A stretch of DNA of 64,000 bases from Pseudoalteromonas luteoviolacea NCIMB 1942. Lineage in GTDB: Bacteria > Pseudomonadota > Gammaproteobacteria > Enterobacterales > Alteromonadaceae. Positions 17,080 through 25,837 of this stretch are shown in pieces. Location of the stretch: contig NZ_AUXT01000188.1 in assembly GCF_001625595.1 (NCBI RefSeq), forward strand, positions 1-64,000, in the 5' to 3' direction. The notes below the pieces were generated by a model, which saw only the letters and a list, made by a program, of their open reading frames with translations, searched no databases and had not been told where the DNA came from. The first letter of the stretch is position 1; each line of letters begins with the position of its first letter. A program made the position numbers and the translations under genes.

Positions 17080-17107
17080 GCGAGCAGAATTATTGCTCGC
17101 GTCTTAT
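17080..17107 (+). terminator. Terminator-like hairpin after the SPFH/NfeD operon
   Basis: A 7-bp stem GCGAGCA (17080-17086) / TGCTCGC (17094-17100) with a 7-nt loop, then GTCTTATT. It is 44 bp past the NfeD stop. The remaining sequence to 17412 holds nothing recognisable. Confidence 0.5.
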
Positions 17108-17412
17108 TCATTGCAATAACTTTGTCACTTCATCCCCTATTATCAATGCACAATAGTTAACGCTTAACCCGACTACTCTCGACACTAAAAATATAACGCC
17201 CCTTAAAACTTACTCTTTTCAATCTCAGCTATTAGTAGACTTTTTATTTAAATCTCGTGGTAAAAGTCAGGCAGCTCCAATTATCAATATGTTCAAAAAT
17301 AGATTAAAGCAAAATTTAAGAATGATTTAACAACAGTTTAACGCAGGAAGGGTTTTTTTTAGGTACATAGAGACCGCCAAATGGACATTATATTTTAAGG
17401 AAAAAGTAACTT

Positions 17413-17770
17413 ATGAAATTGACATCTTTAGCTACTAAATTGTTCGCAAGCATGGTTATTTGCCAGCGTCTTTATCTGCTCATGCGGGGTACAAGTATAC
17501 GAGTAACGTAGAAGTGACAGGCACAACTATTAAAGGTTCGCTTGGCATAGCAAGAAACTCTAGCGACAGTCGCCAAATCTTATCTATCATTGACTATGTA
17601 GTTTTGTGCATATCTTCGCTAAGAGTGCTTCTGGGGTAATTAAAACCTGTAGCACAAGTGACCAAACCAAAAAAGAACAGCTGCGAGACGAAACATCTGA
17701 CTCTTACTTGAGTATCGGCCTTTCAGGCAGCTCTTGTTCAAGTGTTTACGCGGACAACTCATCTAAATAA
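17413..17770 (+). pseudogene. Broken secreted protein gene (two frameshifts)
   Basis: The start MKLTSLATKLFASMVI has a ribosome site (AAGGAAAAAGTAACTT) and reads as a signal peptide. It continues only after a frame change near 17462 (LPASLSAHAGYKYTSNVEV, with an AHA cleavage site) and again near 17600, ending in SIGLSGSSCSSVYADNSSK and a stop at 17768. Joined, the parts give a small exported protein of about 115 residues with two late Cys. No family recognised. Sequencing error could mimic this, but the next locus is also broken. Confidence 0.6.
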
Positions 17771-17792
17771 GAAGCAAAGCGGTAAGCGCGAC

Positions 17793-18318
17793 ATGCAGCG
17801 TTCACTAATTGGTTTGTATTTGGCCGTTGACTTTGTAGCTGGACTACAGATGTTTCACCTGTGCTCCGGCTGCCATAGTAATAATTCAAAAGAAATAGGC
17901 GGCTCGTAACACCTAGAAAAAATCGGTGTAACAGTACGAGAGAATATACACAGTGCGACACTTCACCCAATCCAATATTGCATGAATACATGCAGACGGA
18001 AATTGCCAAGCAATTGGCAGTCTAGACGAAAGAATTCAAACAACTCATGAACCAACTTAAAGAACAACAACCCATAATCACGACAGAAGCTTATGAGCAA
18101 GACGATGAGACTGTCATACAAAACGAGATGTTTACACACTCATTGAGTACTTTAGATGCAAGTATTGCGTGGGGTATTTTGACGACACCACAGCTTCTGA
18201 GGTTATGTCCGGTTTTAATGACCTTTCAGATGAGCAAAAGCTTAAGCTCATAATCAAATATTCGGATGCCATTAATGCTGGAAAAATATATTTCGAAAAA
18301 CCGTTAGTGTGTTTATAA
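17793..18318 (+). pseudogene. Decayed gene with stops and frameshifts
   Basis: Protein-like sequence appears in successive frames. MQRSLIGLYLAVDFVAG starts at 17793 and is followed by frame changes. HEYMQTEIAKQLAV then ends at an in-frame TAG near 18023, and MNQLKEQQPIITTEAYEQDD (18047 on) runs to about 18180. After another shift, FDDTTASEVMSGFNDLSDEQ and following residues run to a stop at 18316-18318. Charged, helical, protein-like text in each segment argues for one former gene of about 170 codons. It follows another broken gene by 22 bp, suggesting a former operon that has decayed. Family unknown. Confidence 0.5.
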
Positions 18319-18393
18319 GCTAAGCATAATTACAACAGCAAGTTGGCCAAAACCACATCACACAATAGCACTGGAATTGGCCAATATATTAAA

Positions 18394-19500
18394 CTACTCT
18401 AGTAGCTCATGCTGACTAATAAATTTACTGAGCTTTGTCGCAATATCTAAATGCTCAGCGCGAGTTGGATGCCAGATACATCCTTCAAAGGGTGAGATAA
18501 ACGAATGTGAATATAACTGCTCAACTCCCTCTTCTTCTAATCTTGACTTAGCTTCTAATGTTGCTGGAATAATAAAGTCATAGGGGTACGCTGGCCTTGG
18601 CATAAAAACAATTGGCGCATTAGGGTAACGATAGCGAAGTGTGTTCGTAAACTCCACCATTGTATTTATCCATTCTGCCTTCACTTCTTGAATATTCTCC
18701 CATGGTTCATGAGGTTGCGGATCTGTGCTAAAGTCATTCGTCCCTACTTCCAAGACAATTAAATCAGGGTGGGTATCTTCATAACCTTGATCGTCTCCAA
18801 AAACTGCCGAAACCTTGTCATAATATGTCCGTAAATCATGGTGACTGTCATTGCCATTCCAATTGCGTATTAGACCAAGACCTGAATAAGAAACTTGGGT
18901 GAAACTGGCTTCTAATTGAGCGGCTGTTACAAATGGAAAAGCTACGCGAGCGTTGCTGCTGTCAACGATTTCACTCCATGTACACTGTCGCTTATCCGAC
19001 TCACTGCCAAACCCAGCGCTGATAGAGTCACCAATGAATAAAATGTGAGGTTGCTGCTGCCAAATACCTTCTATTCGACCACCTGCACTGAAGCTCAGTA
19101 CCTTAGTATTATTAGTATAGTTTTCCCAACGCTTAACTATCTCTATTGAAACAGCTTTCGGTTCACTTTGTTCGTAAACAATATGCTCTTCAAAATTACC
19201 GTCTTGGTTAGTGACTAAGCGTTTGTGAAATTTGCCATCCACAAGTACATCAAACTGATCGCCATATCCTGCCATTGTCATTTTTAACGACTTGCCGATT
19301 AGCTTTGTTCTGAGTTGAGTACCTGGCCAGTTAAACTCAACCTGTCCTTTACCGTAATGCTTACTAACTCTACCCTCATAGACAATTGCATGGTGTGTAG
19401 CTTGATAATTTTTACCAATAACTGTGAGTGGAAAAAGTGTGCCGATAATACTCGTTATAAATACCACCGTAGATAGCTTGCTTGAAAGTAACCTTAACAT
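18394..19500 (-). CDS. Secreted SGNH/GDSL esterase, carbohydrate esterase 2-like
   Basis: A 368-aa exported deacetylase-like enzyme. It has a signal or anchor sequence at residues 8-29, an N-terminal beta-sandwich (about 35-140, with VEFNWPGTQLRTKLIG and FDVLVDGK) and then an SGNH hydrolase domain. Nucleophile Ser159 lies in FIGDSISAGFG; block III is EVGTNDFS; the catalytic His is in WHPTRAEH near the C-terminus. The jelly-roll plus SGNH architecture is that of CE2 acetyl esterases, which remove acetyl groups from polysaccharides. Substrate not determined. Confidence 0.82.
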   Translation of the reverse strand: MLRLLSSKLSTVVFITSIIGTLFPLTVIGKNYQATHHAIVYEGRVSKHYGKGQVEFNWPGTQLRTKLIGKSLKMTMAGYGDQFDVLVDGKFHKRLVTNQDGNFEEHIVYEQSEPKAVSIEIVKRWENYTNNTKVLSFSAGGRIEGIWQQQPHILFIGDSISAGFGSESDKRQCTWSEIVDSSNARVAFPFVTAAQLEASFTQVSYSGLGLIRNWNGNDSHHDLRTYYDKVSAVFGDDQGYEDTHPDLIVLEVGTNDFSTDPQPHEPWENIQEVKAEWINTMVEFTNTLRYRYPNAPIVFMPRPAYPYDFIIPATLEAKSRLEEEGVEQLYSHSFISPFEGCIWHPTRAEHLDIATKLSKFISQHELLE

Positions 19501-19686
19501 GTGTCATTCCTTAATGTTGTTGTATCCAAAACTGTACTTTTTTTGCCACTAAGCGAACGAGACTTAAATACTCACCGCTTCTATACAATTCATTACAACT
19601 ACTTTAGTTACTAGGGTTTGAAATAAATTCATACAACACACATCTGTTCATTCCTCGACCATGTCACTATTGTAAAGACAATAACG

Positions 19687-20427
19687 ATGGCTATAAAATA
19701 CAATCATTCTCATTTTAGAAGACCCTTGCCAGTGAACAACCGTATATTAGTCGTAGAAGATGACATCACACTCAATCAACAAGTTTGCGCATTGTTGAGC
19801 AATAGAGGCTATCAGGTGGACTGTATCCACGATGGAGAACAAGGGCTTAGCCAAGCATTGGCTATCGACTACGATTTAATAATATTAGATATACGGCTGC
19901 CAACCATGGAAGGGTACGAAATTCTAGCGCAACTTAGAAAAGTGAAACACACCCCGGTACTCATACTTTCGGCATGTGGTGCAGAGCAAGAACGTATTAA
20001 AGGGCTAAGTTTGGGAGCTGATGATTATCTATCCAAGCCTTTCAATCTTGATGAGTTAGTACTGCGTATCGAAGCTATTTTGAGACGCGTACATGCATTG
20101 CACTCTCAGGCTAAAACACCATTTAAAATAACCCTTTTAGACCTTCATCTAGATAGACAACAGCAGCAAGCTTACTTTAAATCAGAACCCGTCGACATTA
20201 CCGCGATTCAATTTAAGCTACTGTGGCAATTGGCACAAAATCACAATGAAACATTAAGTAAAGCCTTTCTATACCAAAGTGTACTAGAGCGCCAGTTTAG
20301 CCGTTATGACAGAAGTTTAGACATGCACCTCAGTCGACTTCGCAAAAAGCTAGTGGCTGTTGGTTTAAGCGCTGAGTCAATCAGCACCGTACATGGAAAA
20401 GGTTACAAACTGCATGTTGCACTTTAA
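19687..20427 (+). CDS. OmpR-family response regulator
   Basis: A 246-aa two-component regulator. The receiver domain (about residues 18-130) has acidic pair EDD (24-26), phospho-acceptor Asp68 in LIILDIRLP, and Lys in DDYLSKPFN. The C-terminal winged helix (about 145-245) ends SISTVHGKGYKLHV, the typical OmpR wing. The first 16 residues precede the usual start and the ribosome site is weak; a GTG at 19732 (VNNRILVVEDD) is an alternative start. It overlaps the histidine kinase gene and lies just before a Fur-box TonB receptor, as in PfeRS-type siderophore sensors. Confidence 0.88.
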   Translation: MAIKYNHSHFRRPLPVNNRILVVEDDITLNQQVCALLSNRGYQVDCIHDGEQGLSQALAIDYDLIILDIRLPTMEGYEILAQLRKVKHTPVLILSACGAEQERIKGLSLGADDYLSKPFNLDELVLRIEAILRRVHALHSQAKTPFKITLLDLHLDRQQQQAYFKSEPVDITAIQFKLLWQLAQNHNETLSKAFLYQSVLERQFSRYDRSLDMHLSRLRKKLVAVGLSAESISTVHGKGYKLHVAL

Positions 20428-21745
20428 CGCATCCTACTTTTTTCGTCTCTGTGCACTTGTGATAGTGGGCTCGATTATCTTATTTGGTGTTATTGACTAC
20501 CTTGTAAACCATACCGAGTTTAGAATGAGTCAGATTAAGACAGAAGATCAGCAAACACTGCTTAAAATAGGCGTTCAAGCTGAACAACTGTATCTAAATG
20601 GTGAAATGGATGCCCTAAGTAAATACGTCAAGCAAATAGAGCAAGAACATAATACGTGGGTAGCCATTGTTAAACGCGACTTAACACCACTGGCTGGCAC
20701 TCACTTAAAACAATACTATCTGGATGAATTTGTACTTGGCCGCGATGTCAGCTGGAAAATTCACCTTTACTTTGCACGAAACCCAGTGATGGATATTCCA
20801 TTTGCTGAGGACGGTACACACTTTATTATTCAACTTCCGAACAGCATGCGCCCTGGTAATTACTGGCGCGTAACTTATATCCTATTGCAGTTTGGGATCC
20901 CTTTAGTTGTGCTCGCTGGGATCTGTTTAGTCCTATACCGCGCAATCATGAAACCACTCAAGCAGCTCGAGCAAACAACGCGAGCGTTCGCTGAAGGAAA
21001 CTTAGATAGCCGAATTGGAAACAGCATCTCAAGCAGAGACGCTGAATTTAAACATATCGCCGCAACCTTTGACAAAATGGCGGACTGTACGGCAAATACA
21101 ATCCGAGCCCAAAGGCAGTTCATTGCTGATTTTTCTCATGAAATACGTACTCCTATCGCACGGATAGAAACCGCTATAGATTGTCATAAATCAGGGCTCT
21201 CAGAGACTGAGATGCTAGAACGTGTTGCAAAAAACACAGCTACAATGCGAGAACTTGCCGAAAATACGCTCACCCTAACATGGCTTGAGAATGAGCGTTT
21301 TTGTCCAAACACTGATAATGCCAACTTCGATTTAGTCGATTTAGTCGAATGCATCGTTGAAGAAGTCAAGTTCGAAGCACCCCAAATCGAATTTAACTTA
21401 TTGCTGCCTGAATCTAAAGAAGTCACCTCTGATGCAAGAGTACTAGGCCAAGTAATTGAAAATGTTTTAAGAAATGCCAGCCGGTACGCAACGCAGTACA
21501 TCAATATTCAATATCAAAGCAACCAACTCGCAATTTGGGATGATGGACCAGGCGTGCCAAACGATGAGCTTGAAAGCATTTTTCAGCCTTTTTATCGCAG
21601 TCATCGATATTCACATACACAACCAGACAGCCACTCTTTTGGGCTGGGGTTGGCACTGTGTAAAAGACAAATGGAGCGAATAAACGGCAGGATATACGCG
21701 AAAAATATGCCCAATTCAGGTTTATGTATTTTGATTCTACTTTGA
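20414..21745 (+). CDS. Sensor histidine kinase
   Basis: A membrane kinase of 443 aa from ATG 20414 (an ATG 21 bp earlier is also in frame). TM1 spans about residues 8-30, a periplasmic sensor domain about 31-153, TM2 about 155-175, and a HAMP linker about 176-230. The dimerisation helix has phospho-His242 in DFSHEIRTPI, and the ATPase domain has N-box ENVLRNASRY, WDDGPGV and GLGLALCK. The overlap with the regulator gene shows coupled translation. The signal is unknown; the neighbouring TonB receptor suggests a siderophore or other iron cue, which is inference. Confidence 0.87.
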   Translation: MLHFNASYFFRLCALVIVGSIILFGVIDYLVNHTEFRMSQIKTEDQQTLLKIGVQAEQLYLNGEMDALSKYVKQIEQEHNTWVAIVKRDLTPLAGTHLKQYYLDEFVLGRDVSWKIHLYFARNPVMDIPFAEDGTHFIIQLPNSMRPGNYWRVTYILLQFGIPLVVLAGICLVLYRAIMKPLKQLEQTTRAFAEGNLDSRIGNSISSRDAEFKHIAATFDKMADCTANTIRAQRQFIADFSHEIRTPIARIETAIDCHKSGLSETEMLERVAKNTATMRELAENTLTLTWLENERFCPNTDNANFDLVDLVECIVEEVKFEAPQIEFNLLLPESKEVTSDARVLGQVIENVLRNASRYATQYINIQYQSNQLAIWDDGPGVPNDELESIFQPFYRSHRYSHTQPDSHSFGLGLALCKRQMERINGRIYAKNMPNSGLCILILL

Positions 21746-21865
21746 TCTCTTGTCACTCGATAAATTTGAGTGAGTAACATGGCAAAAGCTGAAGTGTCAC
21801 AGCAAATGTAACAGTTGTAAAAGTACTTTGGTTTCCACCGATTTCGTGAATAATACGCATCGTAT

Positions 21866-21880
21866 TGATAACTATTTTCA
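21866..21880. promoter_or_regulatory. Fur box upstream of the TonB receptor
   Basis: TGATAACTATTTTCA matches the Fur 7-1-7 consensus at 12 of 14 informative positions and lies 22 bp before the receptor ATG, overlapping the expected promoter. Iron repression is predicted. Confidence 0.55.
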
Positions 21881-21902
21881 TTTAAGATAAAGGAACATAC
21901 CA

Positions 21903-23918
21903 ATGCAGTTTGGTTTTTCTCGCTCAGCACTTGCGCTTGCCGTAGCTTGCGCAACGGTCAGTTCACCAGTCGTTTTCGCAGACGATCAACAACAAAAAAT
22001 CGAAGTCATCGAAGTACACGGTAAAGTGTCTGATGCAGACATGATCATAGACCAAACTGATCTCACACAGCTTCAAGCCAATGACTTATCAGATATTTTT
22101 AGGTCCCTGCCTCAAGTCTCTGTTGGTGGTTCAAACCCCATTGCACAAAAAATTTACGTTCGAGGCCTTGAAGATACCATGCTAAACGTCAGTATTGACG
22201 GCGCATTGCAAGCCGGCTACTTATTCCACCACCAAGGTCGTTTATCGATTGAACCTGAGCTTTTGAAACAAGTGGATGTTGTTGCGGGTGCTGGAGACGC
22301 GACCTCAGGTTCAGGGGCTTTAGGCGGAGCCCTTCGATTCAAAACAAAAAGTGCTGACGACTTACTTGCACCAGATGAGCGTTTCGGTGCACTTTTCAAA
22401 CTAGGTTACTACGGAAATAGTGATGGGTTTAAAGCCAGCTCTACGCTATATGGCAGAGCGACCGACGACATTGATGTGCTTGTATCTTTGATCAAACGAG
22501 ATACCAAAGATATGAAAGATGGCCAAGACAAAGAAATTCCGTACTCGGCGTCTGAGCAAGAAGTTGGATTTGCCAAAATTAGTGGTGACTTAACTAGCTC
22601 ACAATCATTTAGCTTTAGTCACGATATTCGTCATGATGATGGCACACGCTTATTACGAGCACATTGGCATCCAAGCAAAAAGAACTTCCCACTGGCACAA
22701 GAAAGCGAACGAAGCACCAGTACACTAAACTACTATTATACGCCGAAAGGCGACTTAATCGACCTTGAGGTAAGTGCTTACAGAACACAGAACTCGATCA
22801 CGCACACACATCCAAAAGGAAAAGACCGAGCAGGTAATGTAGCTCAAAACACTTATTTTGCTGAATATGACTCAACTGGGTTTGACGCACGCAATACATC
22901 AATTTTTGACGCTCACAAGATAGTTGCAGGGCTTGATTATCGAAGTGATGAAGCAATGCTTGAAGATCAAGGGTTAGTTTACGAACTTTCAGGTGTGGAA
23001 GAAGGTAAGGTATACGGGCTCTATATACAGGATTACTTTCAAGTAACAGACCAGTTTCAGGTTAGTGCCGGTGTTCGCTTCGATAAATATGAACTAACTG
23101 ACGACAACAAACAAGACTTCGATTCAAGCGGCTTTAGTCCAAATCTCAATTTAACCTATGAAATCACACAAGAGTTCTCTGTAAATACAGGCTATGCAAA
23201 AGCGATTCGTGGTCAAAAAGTAAAAGAGTTATTTGTACTTGGTTACTATGACAATGATAAAAATATGCGTAAAGAAGTGGCAGAAAATGTCGAGCTCGGC
23301 TTTAAATACTTAGGCGATAACCTAGTAGTCCAAGCAGACGTTTTTCAGTCTACCATTGACGATGCAGTCTCTACCGCTAAAAACTTAGAATCACAATCAC
23401 CATATTTGTTCAGTAACGTGGGGGATTTAGAAAACAAAGGCTTTAACATCAATGGTCGCTATAGCTTTGACCAAGCAGCTGTTTCTTTTGCTTACAATAG
23501 TAGCAGACCAAAATGGAAGTCTCACATTAATCCAGCTCTTGTAGGGACTGCAATTTCAGACCAAGACTGGTCAATTGGTACCTCCGTTGGTGATACTTTA
23601 ACGTTAGGTGTTGATTACACTGTAACTGATGTACTTGAAGTTGCATGGCAAGCGCGTTTTGTTAAAAGGCTAGATGACGCAGGTACGTACGTTTGGGACA
23701 ATACACAGCTCCCAGAAAAAGTCGGCTATAGTGTGCATGATCTAAAGGCAACTTGGTATATAACAAACGATGAAAAAGTAAAACTGGATGTTGCTGTTAA
23801 AAACATCTTTGACAAATTTTACTATGATCATGCAACTTATGCAGCGCTCGGACCAATTGATACAGGCGTAGCAGAACCAGGTAGAGACATTCGGGCCACA
23901 ATTACTTGGCAGTTGTAA
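21903..23918 (+). CDS. TonB-dependent outer-membrane receptor
   Basis: A 671-aa outer-membrane transporter. It has a signal peptide (residues 1-26, ending VFA), a short TonB-box-like segment (KIEVIEVHG), a plug domain (about 45-155: IFRSLPQVSVGG, KIYVRGLEDTMLNVSIDGA, LLKQVDVVAGAGDATSG) and a 22-strand barrel ending in the expected aromatic-terminated strand (ATITWQL). The FRAP and NPNL blocks of classical haem receptors are replaced by IRGQ and NMRKE, so haem is not implied. With a Fur box and the adjoining two-component system it is probably an iron-chelate receptor. AAGGA ribosome site. Confidence 0.88.
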   Translation: MQFGFSRSALALAVACATVSSPVVFADDQQQKIEVIEVHGKVSDADMIIDQTDLTQLQANDLSDIFRSLPQVSVGGSNPIAQKIYVRGLEDTMLNVSIDGALQAGYLFHHQGRLSIEPELLKQVDVVAGAGDATSGSGALGGALRFKTKSADDLLAPDERFGALFKLGYYGNSDGFKASSTLYGRATDDIDVLVSLIKRDTKDMKDGQDKEIPYSASEQEVGFAKISGDLTSSQSFSFSHDIRHDDGTRLLRAHWHPSKKNFPLAQESERSTSTLNYYYTPKGDLIDLEVSAYRTQNSITHTHPKGKDRAGNVAQNTYFAEYDSTGFDARNTSIFDAHKIVAGLDYRSDEAMLEDQGLVYELSGVEEGKVYGLYIQDYFQVTDQFQVSAGVRFDKYELTDDNKQDFDSSGFSPNLNLTYEITQEFSVNTGYAKAIRGQKVKELFVLGYYDNDKNMRKEVAENVELGFKYLGDNLVVQADVFQSTIDDAVSTAKNLESQSPYLFSNVGDLENKGFNINGRYSFDQAAVSFAYNSSRPKWKSHINPALVGTAISDQDWSIGTSVGDTLTLGVDYTVTDVLEVAWQARFVKRLDDAGTYVWDNTQLPEKVGYSVHDLKATWYITNDEKVKLDVAVKNIFDKFYYDHATYAALGPIDTGVAEPGRDIRATITWQL

Positions 23919-23926
23919 TCTAAGCT

Positions 23927-23957
23927 TTAGTGGGGCTAGATAGGTCTGCCCCACTAA
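23927..23957 (+). terminator. Hairpin after the TonB receptor
   Basis: A perfect 10-bp stem TTAGTGGGGC / GCCCCACTAA with an 11-nt loop, 8 bp after the stop. No T-run follows, so it may act as an RNA-stabilising or Rho-assisted terminator. Confidence 0.5.
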
Positions 23958-24061
23958 CACTTCCAGTAAATTCTCTAGCCATCAGACTGTGTAAATCTTG
24001 AAACCTTATTTCGGTGAGCTATTTGCTGTAATACGTTGAAAGATACATTTGTAATCAGGCA

Positions 24062-24081
24062 TACTAAAATTCCTTTTAGTA
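24062..24081. promoter_or_regulatory. Inverted repeat upstream of the lipoprotein gene
   Basis: A perfect 8-bp inverted repeat TACTAAAA-TTCC-TTTTAGTA ends 21 bp before the ATG at 24103. It could be an operator or a 5'-UTR hairpin; the cognate regulator is unknown. Confidence 0.3.
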
Positions 24082-24102
24082 TTTTAAATAAAGGAACAAT
24101 AC

Positions 24103-24738
24103 ATGCAGCACAAAGTCCATGTCACTAGTGACAAACATCCCTCAATCAAGGTTTTTATTATTGCTATCGGGGCGATTTTTCTATCTGCATGTGCAGCAAC
24201 CGATTTAACCTCTCAAAAGGTTAACAAAGAGCAAATTACTGCGCACTGTGCAGGCCAAGTCGAACAACATAACAACCTAACGCTGCTCACCAATGCACAG
24301 ATCCCAAAAGGCGTCGTTCAGCCTATTGGTAAAGGTGGTCTGTGTACTGCTCAGGTGTTTATTGCCAGAGAGGATGTTACGATATGGCGTGCATGGAACA
24401 GTGAGTATAATGGTTCAAAACTCGGTAAATGGTGGACTTTTAATAAGCCGTTGGGCTCTATATCAAAGTATCGTAGAGAGAATGTCATCTGCCCTAGTTA
24501 CTCTCCTTTAGACATGTTAGTTAGCTGTAAATTAAAGGCTGGCACTGAGGTAGTTGTCGGACCGGGACAAAGTGCACAATGTAGTGAGTATTTCACTTAC
24601 CCAGCTTCAAAAACCAATCAAATTTATGTCGCAGATGCAAAAAACACTGTAACAGAGTGCCAAACGTATGATGGGCGATTTTCTTGGCAAACCGAACCCA
24701 CACAAAAAGTACAAGCAACTGACTCACAACTACAATAA
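24103..24738 (+). CDS. Predicted lipoprotein of unknown function
   Basis: A 211-aa exported protein. A hydrophobic stretch at residues 16-29 leads into a lipobox (FLSAC, Cys30), marking a lipidated membrane protein. The mature part has Cys at 49, 81 and about 130, 142, 164 and 186, suggesting disulphides, and Trp-rich segments (WRAWNSEYNG, GKWWTFNKP). It resembles small secreted proteins with a beta-rich fold but no family was recognised. AAAGGAACAATAC precedes the ATG. It stands alone downstream of the receptor's hairpin. Confidence 0.72.
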   Translation: MQHKVHVTSDKHPSIKVFIIAIGAIFLSACAATDLTSQKVNKEQITAHCAGQVEQHNNLTLLTNAQIPKGVVQPIGKGGLCTAQVFIAREDVTIWRAWNSEYNGSKLGKWWTFNKPLGSISKYRRENVICPSYSPLDMLVSCKLKAGTEVVVGPGQSAQCSEYFTYPASKTNQIYVADAKNTVTECQTYDGRFSWQTEPTQKVQATDSQLQ

Positions 24739-24823
24739 ACAAATCAAGTGCCGCGCAAGGCTCTCATGTTTCAAACGCAAATACAGCAAGTGACCAATCA
24801 AAGTTACTTGCTGTCAGAACTCA

Positions 24824-25497
24824 TTAAAGTAGGTCGATTTTCACTTCAATCCACGTGCCATCTGTGCCACCTTTTCCGACAGTCGTAATCCTAAACCCAC
24901 ACCAGTTATCTGTGTATGTTTGTCCGATGAGTAGCTCAGAATCAGTTTGATCATCTCCCCACCATCTCAGAGTTTTAGAACTCGGTGTCATATCCAACAG
25001 ATAAGAGGTCGTTTTCCAAAACCGTTTGTCGTTATCGTTTTCAAAATACCCCTGTAGGTTAATCAATACACCATTTTTAGTATCAGGATAATTACGGTTT
25101 GTAGTTCGGTATTCAAGCCAGTAGGTATACAAACCATTACCAGATAATGGTTATTGGGGTTACGAATTACAATACATTCTGAGTTGCCAGCCCTTACTGA
25201 ACTTGAGTCACTTCCATCTAAGCGAGGTCACCCTCCACTTTTAGTGTACAGGATTAAGTTTCCAGATCCATAACCCGTTGTTATCGCGATACTGCTCACG
25301 TTATTCGTATCACCAATACTGAAGTAAGTTCGAGAACTTGACGGTAAGCAGATTAGCTTATCGTCTTCGACACTTCGACCTGTATATGGCGATGATGACT
25401 TGTATTCATCTTTTAAACTGGCCGCAATAGTATCTCCGTTAAAGGCAATACAAGATGCAATTGCAACAGCCTTAAGGTGCCATTTGTTAACCTTCAT
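24824..25497 (-). pseudogene. Disrupted secreted protein gene
   Basis: The start at 25497 (MKVNKWHLKAVAIASCIAFN) is a clear signal peptide. The frame stops at TGA (25228-25230) after NLILYTKSGG, and protein-like sequence continues in frame (PRLDGSDSSSVRAGNSECIV). It then shifts frame near 25150 into GLYTYWLEYRTTNRNYPDT and runs to a stop at 24824. The first part resembles a pre-peptidase C-terminal-like beta-sandwich (GYGSGNLILYT ... GNSECIVI). A TGG-to-TGA change would explain the stop. One nonsense codon plus one frameshift make it non-functional as read. Confidence 0.6.
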
Positions 25498-25837
25498 GTT
25501 GTATGTCCTATGTTGTTTTTACTTTCGCAGAATCGCGAGAGCAAAAACAGCTTAGAACACAACCAATATAGTATATAAAATGCATCATCCAAAAAAATAC
25601 ACATACCAAGCGTAGTCTTTGTACCTATACGGCAATAATGACTTCTTCAAAATATTTAATTTATTCATTTAGCACTTATAGTTGATGAATTATTTTTGTG
25701 TTTTACAATTAAAGAAAGCTACAAATTCATAACTATACGGCCAATCTCAACTTTGAAATTAAAAGAACGTTTTGGTGCTTTGACTAAGGCACAACCCCAT
25801 ATTAATAAATCGCTACCCTATTTACGCAGCTTACCTT

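Noticed and set aside
18047..18253. Plus-strand ORF MNQLKEQQPI... as a stand-alone gene
   Set aside because: Its frame loses protein-like character near 18180 where another frame takes over, and text upstream continues the same protein; treated as part of a pseudogene.
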